A stretch of 64,000 bases of DNA. It comes from Hydrogenophaga sp. PBL-H3 (GTDB taxonomy: Bacteria > Pseudomonadota > Gammaproteobacteria > Burkholderiales > Burkholderiaceae_C). Under the pieces are notes generated by a model. That model saw only the letters and a program-made list of their open reading frames with translations. It was not told the DNA's origin and ran no database searches. The DNA lies in contig NZ_CP044973.1 in NCBI RefSeq assembly GCF_010104355.1, positions 1 to 64,000 of the forward strand, written 5' to 3'. Of the stretch, positions 8,240 to 16,419 are shown piece after piece; the first letter of the stretch is position 1; each line of letters starts with the position of its first letter. The translations under genes were made by a program, and so were the position numbers.

Positions 8240-9316
8240 ATGAATCTCAATCGCATCTCCATCGCACCCTTTGTTCAGGGCGTCATTCGCGTCGACGTGG
8301 ATGGCGAAGCTGACACGCTCAAGACCAGCCCGAACATGGTCATCTGCGCTCGCACGCATCTGCCTGTCGAGGCTGGCGCCCCCAAACTCGCGCCGCATCC
8401 CATTCAGGCGAAGGTGTTGGAGTCGGTGGTGGCCAACAAGGAGGCGGGCAAAGTCGTGGAAGTGCCTATCACCATGTTCTTCAACAAAGCAGAGAACGGC
8501 ATTGGCATCCAGTACAAAGCCTATGACCGCGAGAAGGGGACCCCCTTGTGCGCAGGCGACGGCAAAACTGCGCATCGCTTGGCCACGGCGCCAGACCAGA
8601 CCCAGACGCTCATCGAGGTGGCTTGTCCAGGCGCAGAAACCTGTGCCTTCGCCAACAGCGAAGCCGCGGCCTGCCGCCGTCAGGTGAAGATGGTCGTCCA
8701 GATCGTTGGGCAGGATGACCCGTTGAGTGTGTTCGAGGTCCGCTCGGGCTCATTGAACAACTACCGCACGCTTGCAGCGCAACTCAAGATCGTGGAACGC
8801 CGCTATGGTGGTCTGCGCCATGTGCCTTTGAAGCTCACGATGTGGCAGGCCAGCAATCAAGCCAGCAACTATGAGGCGTTTGATCTCATGCGATTGAGCA
8901 TCGGCGCACCAACCGAAGCGCAGGCGATGGAACAAGCAAAAAAGGCTCGCGAACAGGTGGCGGCTGACGGCCTGGTCGACGACATGGACGATTTGTTCAT
9001 CACTGGCGATGAGCGCCCCACCTTCGCCGAACTCATGGCTGATGACTTTCAGATGGTGCGCGACTTCTACGAAGAGTCGCCGGTTCGCCCGAACGCCGTC
9101 AAGCACAGCGGTCGCTCACCAGTGCGTGCGGCCGCAATCATGGATGGAGGCGTGAGCATGGCCAGCAGCATGATCGCGGACGCACTTCGAAACGCAAACA
9201 ATGCCAGCGCTGCAGAACACGCCGCAAGCGTGCCTCCGGTCGCCAGCCAGGTGGCGGTGCCTGTCGCTTCAGAAGAGCCTGTTCTGGATGCAATCGGAGA
9301 GGGGACGTTCCTGTGA
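8240..9316 (+). CDS. Gp3-like protein (recombination directionality factor-like, metal-binding)
   Basis: A 358-residue protein of the plasmid family usually labelled 'hydrolase or metal-binding protein'. Its layout resembles the Gp3-like recombination directionality factors of phiC31-type phages: an opening strand region, then Cys104, Cys129, Cys135 and Cys145 forming a putative zinc site (CPGAETCAFANSEAAAC), followed by a strand-rich segment with FEVRSGSLNNYRTLAAQLK. In phages such factors redirect serine integrases; no integrase is visible here, so on this plasmid the function is open. The C-terminal third is low complexity. The last 4 nt overlap the next gene (GTGA), showing coupled translation. 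Confidence 0.6.
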   Translation: MNLNRISIAPFVQGVIRVDVDGEADTLKTSPNMVICARTHLPVEAGAPKLAPHPIQAKVLESVVANKEAGKVVEVPITMFFNKAENGIGIQYKAYDREKGTPLCAGDGKTAHRLATAPDQTQTLIEVACPGAETCAFANSEAAACRRQVKMVVQIVGQDDPLSVFEVRSGSLNNYRTLAAQLKIVERRYGGLRHVPLKLTMWQASNQASNYEAFDLMRLSIGAPTEAQAMEQAKKAREQVAADGLVDDMDDLFITGDERPTFAELMADDFQMVRDFYEESPVRPNAVKHSGRSPVRAAAIMDGGVSMASSMIADALRNANNASAAEHAASVPPVASQVAVPVASEEPVLDAIGEGTFL

Positions 9317-10365
9317 GCCAAGCTGACATCACTCGCCTGGTGGTGGGCGAGCCCATCACCATCGCCCTCGGGCAACCAGTAGGGCAGGCCCTCGCCGGCG
9401 CACGCGACCTTGGTTCCGGCGATCTGTCCAAAACACTGCGCTGGAGCGACGGAAAGTGGATGGGACAAGAGAGCCTGCTGGACAAGTTCACCCGAGCAAA
9501 GCGCTCAGACAAGTTGGTGATCAAGCCTCTGGGGGCCGCATCCGAGTCGAGCGCGTTGATCGTGGTACCGCCCAAGGTTGCGGCCATCGGCGCAGCTATC
9601 CTGGTGGCAAGCGCCGCTTTGGTAGTGGCTACCTTCGCCGGCATCGGCCCGTTCGTCGCGACCGCTCCTGAGCCAGTGGTTGAGGCGGAACAGCCTCTGC
9701 CCTTCGCCCCGCCTTCTGAGCCTTCCCCGGTACGCAGCATCAACGAACCGTTCGGCACCACGGCTGCAGGCCAGACCGGTCTCAGCATCATCCAGCAGGT
9801 CGACGGCGCGGGGCCTGGACCGAGCGTTGCGCCGCTTCCATTCGACGGCCCCAGCCCGACCATGCCGCTGGTGGCCAGCGTTCCAGATGCGCCTCCAATG
9901 AGGCTTGCACCGACAAAGGTTGCACCCTCACCACCTGATCGGTCTGCGAGTGCGAGAGAGCCGGACAAGGACAAGGCCGGCAAAGAAGACGAGCCCAAGC
10001 GCAACCGCGCCGTGATCCTTGATGAAGGCCCGGACCTCAACCAGAAGCCAGCCAGCAAACCCACAACGGCGGCAAAACCCGAAGCCACAGCTGCAGCGAC
10101 AGTGGCCAAGCCAGCAACATCTCCCGCGGTCCCACAAGTTGCTGCGACAGCGCCGGCTGTGCCCGCACCTCCTGCACTCAAGCCCTCAGCTGGTTTGGTC
10201 GCCATCACCCCAGATGGGAAGGCGGCGCTGTTTACCAACCCGTCAACGCGGCTGCCTCAGCAATTCAAGGTGGGCGACAAGTTGCCCTCGGGTGAAACCA
10301 TCAAATCGATCGATGCCTCGAACGGCAAGGTCACAACCGCAACGAAGGAGTACGGTCTTGACTGA
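9313..10365 (+). CDS. Single-pass membrane protein with PilP/GspC-like C-terminal domain
   Basis: A 350-residue bitopic protein. The N-terminal 85 residues are cytoplasmic and basic. One membrane helix spans about residues 88-112 (AAIGAAILVASAALVVATF). A long Pro/Ala/Lys-rich periplasmic linker follows (115-290). A compact domain at 295-350 (AITPDGKAALF..., FKVGDKLPSGETIKSID) resembles the homology domain of PilP/GspC assembly proteins, where a short beta-rich domain touches the secretin. Start is GTG at 9313, overlapping the previous stop, and the stop overlaps the next start. It may anchor a pilus or secretion subassembly; the family match is by pattern only. Confidence 0.6.
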   Translation: MSQADITRLVVGEPITIALGQPVGQALAGARDLGSGDLSKTLRWSDGKWMGQESLLDKFTRAKRSDKLVIKPLGAASESSALIVVPPKVAAIGAAILVASAALVVATFAGIGPFVATAPEPVVEAEQPLPFAPPSEPSPVRSINEPFGTTAAGQTGLSIIQQVDGAGPGPSVAPLPFDGPSPTMPLVASVPDAPPMRLAPTKVAPSPPDRSASAREPDKDKAGKEDEPKRNRAVILDEGPDLNQKPASKPTTAAKPEATAAATVAKPATSPAVPQVAATAPAVPAPPALKPSAGLVAITPDGKAALFTNPSTRLPQQFKVGDKLPSGETIKSIDASNGKVTTATKEYGLD

Positions 10366-10756
10366 TCGCATCAACAAAGAAGAAATCGTGATTGACCCGG
10401 TGGCGATGAAGATCGTCAACCGGATCGCTCCTGGCTCAAAGTTCAGCGGCACACTGGAGTGCTCTGGAGGGCTGTTTGTCGAAGGTGAGTTCAGCGGCAC
10501 GGCCATCGTCACAGGTGGCCCACTGGTGCTGATGCAAACCGGTGTGATGCGTGGCTCCATCAACTGTGATCAGAACGCGTTCCTCTTCGGTGAGATTGGC
10601 GCGTTGGAGAACGGTGATCTGAGCGAGCTGGAATGTCACGGCGCAGCCTTCATGACTGAAACGCTTCGTGCCAAGGCCAACATCACTGCAGGTTCCTTCA
10701 AGTCATACGATGGTTTTGAGGTCGAGGGCCGAATCAAGACCATCAAGCGCAGCTGA
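10358..10756 (+). CDS. Bactofilin (polymer-forming cytoskeletal protein)
   Basis: A 132-residue bactofilin. The sequence repeats short turns of a right-handed beta-helix: GTLECSGGLFVEGEFSGTA, GPLVLMQTGVMRG, NAFLFGEIGALENG, KANITAGSFKSYDGFEVEG. Bactofilins form stable filaments without nucleotide and act as membrane-associated scaffolds. The start is TTG at 10358, inside the end of the preceding membrane-protein gene; GGAG (10347-10350) lies 7 nt upstream. The tight coupling suggests the two proteins work together, for example to position an envelope structure. Confidence 0.82.
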   Translation: MTDRINKEEIVIDPVAMKIVNRIAPGSKFSGTLECSGGLFVEGEFSGTAIVTGGPLVLMQTGVMRGSINCDQNAFLFGEIGALENGDLSELECHGAAFMTETLRAKANITAGSFKSYDGFEVEGRIKTIKRS

Positions 10757-10764
10757 GCGCTAGC

Positions 10765-11589
10765 GTGGCCATGCAGCAGATATCCGCTCGATGGGTGCGA
10801 CAAGTCCTCGCTGACCGGGGCATCACTGCGCCAGGTCTCCACCAACTGGAGTGGTATATCGCCGATCTGGATGGCAATGGAGTGGAGGCACTCCAGAAGC
10901 TCCTGCGCAGCATCCAGATCGGGGTGGAAAGCACGCTCGACCTGCAGGCCTTTCTGGAGCGGGTACATGCCATCGTTGTGCCTGAACAGGCCGGCAAAGG
11001 TGCAGAGACGCCATCCGCTGCTGCGCCCCTTCCTTTTGCTCGCGATCGCGCGAAGCCAGCGAAAACCGCTCAGTCCGCCTCTCGCCCACCCGTTGAGCGT
11101 CTTTGGGTGCGTGATCACGGTGTGCACATCTATGGCGGTAAGGCGGCCATGAAAGTTGAGTTGGACACGCTGCGCTCCGACGTAGAGGAAGCGGTTCGCT
11201 ACACGGTGCAGGTTGAGATGGCCGGCGCCACCGCGCCTCGCACTTACGACTGGACGAAGAAGATTGCTTTTCAGTTCACTCGAAGGGAGTTGCCGCTGCT
11301 GGCTGTCCGGTTGCTGGGGTACTCCGCTGGTCCGCTGCGCCTCACGAACCATGGCCCGGACCATGACAAGCAGATCGAGATTCGCGACCAAGGGGACTCA
11401 ATGTTTGTGGTCATGAAGCAGGGCGCGCGAACACTCGCTCTTCCCGTGGAGCCAGCCGATGTTTACCAGTGGCTTGCCATCGCCCTGGTGGCGCTCCAGA
11501 AAAACCACCCCGAGCTTGACGGCACGCTGTTGCTGGAGATGGTCAAGCGCACTGGCCAGATAGTGGCCACACCGAGGAACGAAGCATGA
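10765..11589 (+). CDS. Hypothetical protein
   Basis: A 274-residue protein that I do not recognise. It has a helical N-terminus (ARWVRQVLADRGITAPGLHQL), a disordered Ala/Pro linker near residues 80-105, and a C-terminal half that alternates strands and helices (FTRRELPLLAVRLLGYS). No signal peptide or membrane span is visible. It begins with GTG at 10765 (ATG at 10771 is an alternative), 8 nt after the bactofilin stop. Its stop overlaps the start of the TraB-like gene (ATGA), so it belongs to the operon 8240-12866. Confidence 0.7.
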   Translation: MAMQQISARWVRQVLADRGITAPGLHQLEWYIADLDGNGVEALQKLLRSIQIGVESTLDLQAFLERVHAIVVPEQAGKGAETPSAAAPLPFARDRAKPAKTAQSASRPPVERLWVRDHGVHIYGGKAAMKVELDTLRSDVEEAVRYTVQVEMAGATAPRTYDWTKKIAFQFTRRELPLLAVRLLGYSAGPLRLTNHGPDHDKQIEIRDQGDSMFVVMKQGARTLALPVEPADVYQWLAIALVALQKNHPELDGTLLLEMVKRTGQIVATPRNEA

Positions 11590-12866
11590 GCACATACAGC
11601 ATTGGTTCGCGGACGCTGTTTATCGACGCGCAGCACAGCCAGGGAGCCGTGGCGATATCGATGGCACTTCTGGCCTTCCTGCTGGGTGTTGGCCTGGGCT
11701 GGGCAGGATGGGGTGAGGGCAGGGCGCCGGCATTGGCCGCAATGCTGCCACTGGTGGTGGCGCTATCCCGCACACGCGCGCAGGCATTCATGGTTGCCGC
11801 GGGCTACTCTGTGGGAGTTTTGCGTGAGGTACCGGCCTTCATCTCCAGCTGGTTCGATGGCGACCTGCGTATTGGTGCCGGTGCACTGTTGGCCTACGCG
11901 TTGATTGGGGGGGTGACCTGGTGCCTTGGCTTTAGCCGATCCCCCAAACCATGGCGCGGTGCACTGGCCGTCTGCATTGGGTGGACAGTCGCATTGCTGC
12001 CCCCCGTTACCATCGGCATTGCCGGGCATCCAGTCATCGCATGGGGCACACTGGCTCCGGGCTGGGGGTGGGTAGGCGTTGCCTTGAGCGTGGCTGTGCC
12101 GGCCGCTCTGGTCTACCTTCTGCGTGCTTATCGAACGGCGGCCAGGTATCAAGCCGCTTTGCTGGTTGCCCTAGCAGCGCTCCTTGCAACAGTCGGGCTC
12201 TTGCGCGATGAGTCCCACTCAAGCTACGCAGGTTCTGCGGTGGGTGTCACCACGCAATGGGGAAAGACCAGCGGCAAGATCGATGATGTCCTCGACCGGG
12301 TCAGCAGCATGGGCGCCATGGCCAAGACGCTGGCTGCAGAATCCCGAGTCACCACGGTGCTCTGGCCTGAGTCCATTGTTGGCGAATACAACCCAGCCCT
12401 GTACCCGGTGCTGAACATCGAACTGCTCAAGCCCGCGCGCGCGTCTGGGCAGACGCATATCGTTGGCATGGACCTGCCCTTGAAGGACAAGCGCTTCGAA
12501 AACGCAGCGGTGGCTTTCTACCCGGACGGCCGCAGTTCTCGCGTGGTAGCCCGTCAGCCCGCGCCAGTGTCGCTCTGGCGCCCATGGGACCCGGTTGGTT
12601 CCTTCACAGCAGACTGGCAGGGCGTCAACGTTCTGGCGCTGGGCGGTGGGCTTCGAGGTGCGGTGATCTTCTGCTACGAGGAATACCTGCCTGCGCTCTA
12701 CTTGATCAACGAGGCTCGCGACGATTTCGAGGTCTACGTCGCAATGACGAATACCTGGGCTGCAGAAAGCGAACTTGCCTCGCTTATCCAGACGAAACAC
12801 TCGCTGGGCATGGCAAGGCTGTTCGGTCGCCCGTACCTCAAGGCAGAGAATCGACCAGCCCTGTAG
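11586..12866 (+). CDS. traB: TraB-like conjugation protein (Lnt/nitrilase fold)
   Basis: A 426-residue protein similar in plan to TraB of Agrobacterium Ti plasmids. The N-terminal half has several membrane helices (about residues 22-210) like apolipoprotein N-acyltransferase. The C-terminal half is a carbon-nitrogen hydrolase domain with VLWPES (E262) and FCYEEYLP (C363), matching the catalytic Glu and Cys of Lnt. The catalytic Lys seen in Lnt (YxK context) is not evident; ARQPAPVSLW stands there, so acyltransferase activity is uncertain. Ti TraB is reported to help conjugation, probably at the envelope. Last gene of the operon. Confidence 0.7.
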   Translation: MSTYSIGSRTLFIDAQHSQGAVAISMALLAFLLGVGLGWAGWGEGRAPALAAMLPLVVALSRTRAQAFMVAAGYSVGVLREVPAFISSWFDGDLRIGAGALLAYALIGGVTWCLGFSRSPKPWRGALAVCIGWTVALLPPVTIGIAGHPVIAWGTLAPGWGWVGVALSVAVPAALVYLLRAYRTAARYQAALLVALAALLATVGLLRDESHSSYAGSAVGVTTQWGKTSGKIDDVLDRVSSMGAMAKTLAAESRVTTVLWPESIVGEYNPALYPVLNIELLKPARASGQTHIVGMDLPLKDKRFENAAVAFYPDGRSSRVVARQPAPVSLWRPWDPVGSFTADWQGVNVLALGGGLRGAVIFCYEEYLPALYLINEARDDFEVYVAMTNTWAAESELASLIQTKHSLGMARLFGRPYLKAENRPAL

Positions 12867-12989
12867 CTTCGGAGTGGTGCTTGACTGGATCGCCCCCGAA
12901 CTGGCCGATCTGAATTGCCGGTCTGGGGGATTCGACCTAGAATCCGACCAGCTTCTCACCCTGTGAGGACTGCGCGTCTTGTGCGCGCC

Positions 12990-13064
12990 ATCACCTGTCA
13001 AACCCTTCGGGATTCCAACGAGTCCCTTAGCGGTCCGTGGAATCCCATTTTTTTTGGAAATTCC
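12990..13064 (+). promoter_or_regulatory. Weak candidate member of the repeated 5' leader family
   Basis: The sequence before the PRTRC parB gene has TCAAACC, then CGGGA and TCCC arms, resembling the leaders at 16358 and 30252. TGGAAT and ATTCCA then pair around a loop holding the ribosome site and place the start codon at the base of the stem. The first hairpin is imperfect, so membership is tentative. Confidence 0.35.
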
Positions 13065-14822
13065 ATGGAAAACACCCAACCTCAAGCGAAGCTCAGCGAA
13101 CTCATCCTTGCATCGCAAGTGAAAGAGGGCTTCAACTATCGTCGCCGCTACAACGCGGAGAAGATGATCAGTCTGCGTGCCAGCATCAAAGCCAATGGCC
13201 TGATGGCTCCGATCACTGTTCGTGCGCTCGAGGGCGGCGGTTACCAGCTCATCGCTGGCGGCCGTCGCTATCGTGCATTCGTCGAAGAGTTCGGTGCAGA
13301 TGCGCAGATCCCTGCCAACGTGAGCATCATGACCGACGCGGAAGCGACGGCTGCGATGTTGACCGAGAACAAGGAACGCGAAGATCCCTCGATCATCGAA
13401 GACGCCGAAGGTGCTGCCCGCATGCTGGGGCTGTGCAACGGAGACCGCGAGGAAGCAGCGCGCCGCCTGGGTTGGACTCGCAGCCTTCTTGACCGCCGAC
13501 TGGCTGTCATGAACGCGATTCAGCCCGTGCGCGACGCCTACATCGACGACAAGATCAATGTGGGCCACGTCGAGATCCTCGCGGCATTGCGCCGTGAGGT
13601 CCAGGAGAAGGTCATCCAGGCCCTCCTGAAGTCGCCAACGAAGATCACAGTGGAGCAGCTCAAGGCCATGGCCGAGCAGTCCCTGCAGAATCTGGAAGCG
13701 GCCATTTTCGATCGTGCCGAATGCGGTTCGTGCCAGTACAACACCGGCAACCAGCAGGCGTTGTTCGAAGCTTCGTTCAGCGGCACCCGCTGCACGAACA
13801 AGGAGTGCTTCGGCACCAAAACCGAGGGTGAGCTCGAAGCTCGCTCGAAGGCTCTGTCCGAGACCTACCAGGTCGTGCGAATCGTGCGACCAGGCGACAA
13901 CTCCACGGTACTGCCGCTGCGAGTCGATGGTGCGCGCGGTGTTGGTGCTGAACAGGCGCTGGCCTGCCGCACTTGTGCTGACTTCGGTGCGTGCGTGAGC
14001 GCTGTGCCGGACAAGCTGGGCAATGCGTACAAGGACGTGTGCTTCAACAAGTCATGCAACGACGACAAGGTGGCAATCAACGCTGCAGCCTTGAAGGCCG
14101 AGCAGGATGCCCAAACCGCAGCCGCGGCACCAGACAAAGCCGGTGTCGAGGCTGGAACGACCACGAAAGCGGGCGAGGGTGCGAAAGCGCCTGCAGCTGC
14201 AGCTGGTGGTGCCAAGGTCAAACAGAATGCTTCGGCACCTGTGAAGCCAACGGCAAGTTCCGAGCAGCGCAGCGTCGTCAAGGAGTACCGCGAGAAGATC
14301 TGGCGCGATATTTTCCTCCGTGCGGCCACCAAGCTGGACGTGATGAAAAGCCGCTCGTTGCTGGTGGCAGAACTTCTGCATCGCCCGAGCGACATGGACG
14401 CCAGCGGCGCTCGCGAAGCCATCTCCAAGGCCCTGGGTCTGGAAACGCTTGCGGGCACCTCCACTCACGACCTGCTGACAACCATCCTCGCGTTGGACCA
14501 GCAAGGCCTGGGAACTGCCCTGCAGCACCTCGCCGCAAACGTGAGTCGCAACGCTGCGATCAACGACGTTGTTGGTTACATGACCGCTCTCGACATCAAC
14601 ATCGAGAAGTTCTGGAAAGTCAACGAAACATTGCTCGATGTCTTGACCAAAACCGAGATCGACGCCGTGTGCGTTGAACTGGGGTTGGACAAGTCGATGG
14701 GCAAGACCTACGCGAGCCTGAAGAACGGCTCGAAGAAGGACTTCGTAGCGGCCGTTCTGACCGTGAAAGACTTTCAGTACATCGGCGCCGTCCCGGCTTT
14801 GATGCGCTGGAAGAAGAAGTAA
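13065..14822 (+). CDS. PRTRC system ParB-family protein
   Basis: A 585-residue ParB-like protein, far longer than partition ParB. The N-terminus is a ParB nuclease-like domain (NAEKMISLRASIKANGL, then YQLIAGGRRYRAF), followed by a helix-turn-helix region near residues 125-150. Two cysteine clusters follow: CGSCQYNTG...CTNKEC near residues 220-250 and CRTCADFGAC...CFNKSC near 305-340, likely zinc sites. An Ala/Lys-rich linker leads to a C-terminal helical domain. This architecture marks the PRTRC locus (ParB-Related, ThiF-Related Cassette), whose function is unknown. The ATG at 13065 is preceded by GGAAA. Confidence 0.88.
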   Translation: MENTQPQAKLSELILASQVKEGFNYRRRYNAEKMISLRASIKANGLMAPITVRALEGGGYQLIAGGRRYRAFVEEFGADAQIPANVSIMTDAEATAAMLTENKEREDPSIIEDAEGAARMLGLCNGDREEAARRLGWTRSLLDRRLAVMNAIQPVRDAYIDDKINVGHVEILAALRREVQEKVIQALLKSPTKITVEQLKAMAEQSLQNLEAAIFDRAECGSCQYNTGNQQALFEASFSGTRCTNKECFGTKTEGELEARSKALSETYQVVRIVRPGDNSTVLPLRVDGARGVGAEQALACRTCADFGACVSAVPDKLGNAYKDVCFNKSCNDDKVAINAAALKAEQDAQTAAAAPDKAGVEAGTTTKAGEGAKAPAAAAGGAKVKQNASAPVKPTASSEQRSVVKEYREKIWRDIFLRAATKLDVMKSRSLLVAELLHRPSDMDASGAREAISKALGLETLAGTSTHDLLTTILALDQQGLGTALQHLAANVSRNAAINDVVGYMTALDINIEKFWKVNETLLDVLTKTEIDAVCVELGLDKSMGKTYASLKNGSKKDFVAAVLTVKDFQYIGAVPALMRWKKK

Positions 14823-14980
14823 AGGGGATGGAGGCTTCGGCCTTCTTTCCGGCCCTGGCGGCATCTCAGCGCGTTATTCGCTGGTGGTGCCGAGCTTCAA
14901 ACGAACAAAACCAGACTGCCGAAAGGTGGTCGTGATTCACGAGAGATCGTGATCCTGCAGACCTGAGACATTTCGTCTCG
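14823..14980. other. Intergenic gap between PRTRC parB and E
   Basis: No gene is seen. A GC-rich imperfect hairpin (GGCTTCGGCC-type sequence near 14832-14860) follows the ParB stop and may end or attenuate transcription. The repeated leader begins at 14981. Confidence 0.35.
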
Positions 14981-15049
14981 ACATCAACCTCCCACGGGAA
15001 TCACCTTCCCGTGGGGGAGGTGGTTTCTGTGCATTCCTTAGAGAATCAC
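14981..15049 (+). promoter_or_regulatory. Repeated two-hairpin 5' leader, copy before PRTRC E
   Basis: ATCAACC at 14983-14989. The first stem pairs 14988-15000 (CCTCCCACGGGAA) with 15006-15020 (TTCCCGTGGGGGAGG). A second, weaker stem pairs GGTTTCT (15022-15028) with AGAGAATC (15040-15047), covering the presumed ribosome site. The start codon follows at 15050. Probable translational control element. Confidence 0.65.
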
Positions 15050-15613
15050 ATGAAATTCATCGAACAATTCGCATCTCTGATCGCCGCCGGCGTTGCCGTT
15101 CAACTGAAGCTTTCCGCTCATGGTGAGAACGAAATCCAGCTGGACATCATTCCGGTTGCGAAGACCAACAAGGCAGGCATCCTGCTCACGCCCAAAGCCC
15201 TCATCGGCACTGCGCAAGAGCTCGACGACAACCTGCCGGCGTTCCTGGCCACCTACATCACCACTCAGTCCAGCATCAACACGCTGATCGAAGAGTCGGA
15301 GCGTGAACTGGCCACGGCCCAGGCTGCTGCGAAAGCAGCGACTGAAGCTGCCAAGAGCACGTCAAACAAGTCGGCCTCCACGCCGGCGCGCAAGGTTGCG
15401 CCCTCGGGCAAGCCTGGTGCACCAGCAAAGGTCCGTGACATGAGCGCGGGCATGCTGGATGAAGACGATACGGACGAAGGCACTGGCAGTGACGGAGAAG
15501 GCTCCGCAAGCTCCGAGGCCTCTGGCGGCGGCGAGGCGGAAGAACTTGCTGAAGCGGGTGCAACTGGGAGCGCTACGGCGAACACCGGTGGCCTGGACGC
15601 TTCGCTGTTCTGA
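15050..15613 (+). CDS. PRTRC system protein E
   Basis: A 187-residue protein matching PRTRC protein E by position and sequence style. The N-terminal 90 residues are folded (FASLIAAGVAVQLKLSAHGE, then GILLTPKALIGTAQELDDNL). The C-terminal half is a disordered tail, first Ala/Lys/Ser-rich and then very acidic (EDDTDEGTGSDGEG). Its biochemical role is unknown. Start at ATG 15050, directly after the two-hairpin leader; the next gene follows 8 nt after the stop. Confidence 0.85.
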   Translation: MKFIEQFASLIAAGVAVQLKLSAHGENEIQLDIIPVAKTNKAGILLTPKALIGTAQELDDNLPAFLATYITTQSSINTLIEESERELATAQAAAKAATEAAKSTSNKSASTPARKVAPSGKPGAPAKVRDMSAGMLDEDDTDEGTGSDGEGSASSEASGGGEAEELAEAGATGSATANTGGLDASLF

Positions 15614-15621
15614 AGGGAAGC

Positions 15622-16038
15622 ATGACCATGAAAACGATCACGCTTACCCGCAAGTTCACCTACAACTCGCTGACCTTGCCCGACCCCAACGTGGGTATGT
15701 CAACGGATGCTGTGAAAGAGTTCTACGCTCTGCAGTATCCGGAACTCAACAACGCATTGATTGAAGGCCCTGTCACAGCCAATGGTGTGATGACCTATCA
15801 GTTCTTGCGTGCAGCAGGCGCGAAGGGCCGTGCCCCTGTGGCGGTCAAGACGGAAGGCAGCGATGCCCGCGCGGTCTTGAACCTCGCCATGGGTGGTGAT
15901 GGTGCTTCGAGCACGATGCCCACGGACGAAGAACTGGCCGACCAGGCTCGTTTCAGTCGTGCCCTGGGTGCTGTGGTCCGCTCCAAAGGCGGTCGTGCAG
16001 TGAGCTTGCCATCCGCATCCTTCGGGATCTGGGGCTGA
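15622..16038 (+). CDS. PRTRC system protein C (prokaryotic ubiquitin-like)
   Basis: A 138-residue protein whose first 70 residues match the Prok_Ub beta-grasp family: FTYNSLTLPDPNV, FYALQYPELNNALIEGP, then TYQFLRAAGAKG ending at Gly69. PRTRC C proteins, as I recall them, stop at or near such a GxKG end. Here a further 69 residues follow, with a disordered start and a helical DEELADQARFSRALG segment, and the protein ends in Gly. In such systems the ubiquitin-like protein is predicted to be activated by the ThiF-like E1 and handled by the E2-like and JAB proteins, all encoded downstream. A ribosome site (GAAGG) precedes the ATG. Confidence 0.85.
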   Translation: MTMKTITLTRKFTYNSLTLPDPNVGMSTDAVKEFYALQYPELNNALIEGPVTANGVMTYQFLRAAGAKGRAPVAVKTEGSDARAVLNLAMGGDGASSTMPTDEELADQARFSRALGAVVRSKGGRAVSLPSASFGIWG

Positions 16039-16057
16039 GCGAAAAGCAACTTTTAAG

Positions 16058-16092
16058 TCGCCTCGGGGGATCGTCCCTCGGGGCGATTTCCT
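16058..16092 (+). terminator. Terminator hairpin after PRTRC C
   Basis: TCGCCTCGGGG pairs with CCCTCGGGGCGA around a short loop, followed by TTTCCTTTT. It lies 20 nt after the stop of the ubiquitin-like gene and probably reduces read-through into the F-B-A-ThiF genes. Confidence 0.65.
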
Positions 16093-16156
16093 TTTGGTGC
16101 TTGCCGTGGTTGACCCTGCGCCCGGTGCGGCCCAGACACATGAACTCCACTTCGGA

Positions 16157-16190
16157 CCCCCGCCGCGTTTCGCGCTGCGGGGGTTTCGTC
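16157..16190 (+). terminator. Second hairpin in the PRTRC C-F gap
   Basis: CCCCCGC (16157-16163) pairs with GCGGGGG (16177-16183), with an inner CGCG/CGCG stem and a TTT loop, then TTTCGTCGTT. The 381-bp gap 16039-16419 holds the two hairpins, no convincing gene, and the leader at 16358. Confidence 0.55.
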
Positions 16191-16357
16191 GTTGGGGGCT
16201 ACATGCCGCGATGGCCTTGCTTCGGTAGCCACGACATGGCACGCGCACGCAACGGCGCACAAGCGGCCTGTTTGCTTTGACGCATTGGATGGCACCGGGC
16301 AAAATAGCCGGGACTTCGCCCTTGCGCGACTTCGTGCTGCGTTTAACCGCAGTGCCT

Positions 16358-16419
16358 CAATCAACCCATCGGGAACCCGCTTCCCGTAGGGATCGTGGGT
16401 TCTCACATTCGGAGAATCC
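16358..16419 (+). promoter_or_regulatory. Repeated two-hairpin 5' leader, copy before PRTRC F
   Basis: ATCAACC at 16360-16366. The inner stem pairs CGGGA (16370-16374) with TCCCG (16382-16386); the outer clamp pairs CCC (16365-16367) with GGG (16389-16391). The second hairpin pairs GGTTCTC (16398-16404) with GAGAATC (16412-16418), burying the ribosome site GGAG (16411-16414). The ATG follows at 16420. Confidence 0.7.

Noticed and set aside
9138..10238. Long minus-strand reading frame opposite the PilP-like gene
   Set aside because: It is the low-complexity complement of an Ala/Pro-rich coding region and has no recognisable domain; the plus-strand genes are tightly coupled.
12219..13568. A 449-codon minus-strand reading frame across the TraB/PRTRC boundary
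   Set aside because: It crosses two well-supported plus-strand genes, has no domain character and reads like the shadow of GC-rich coding DNA.
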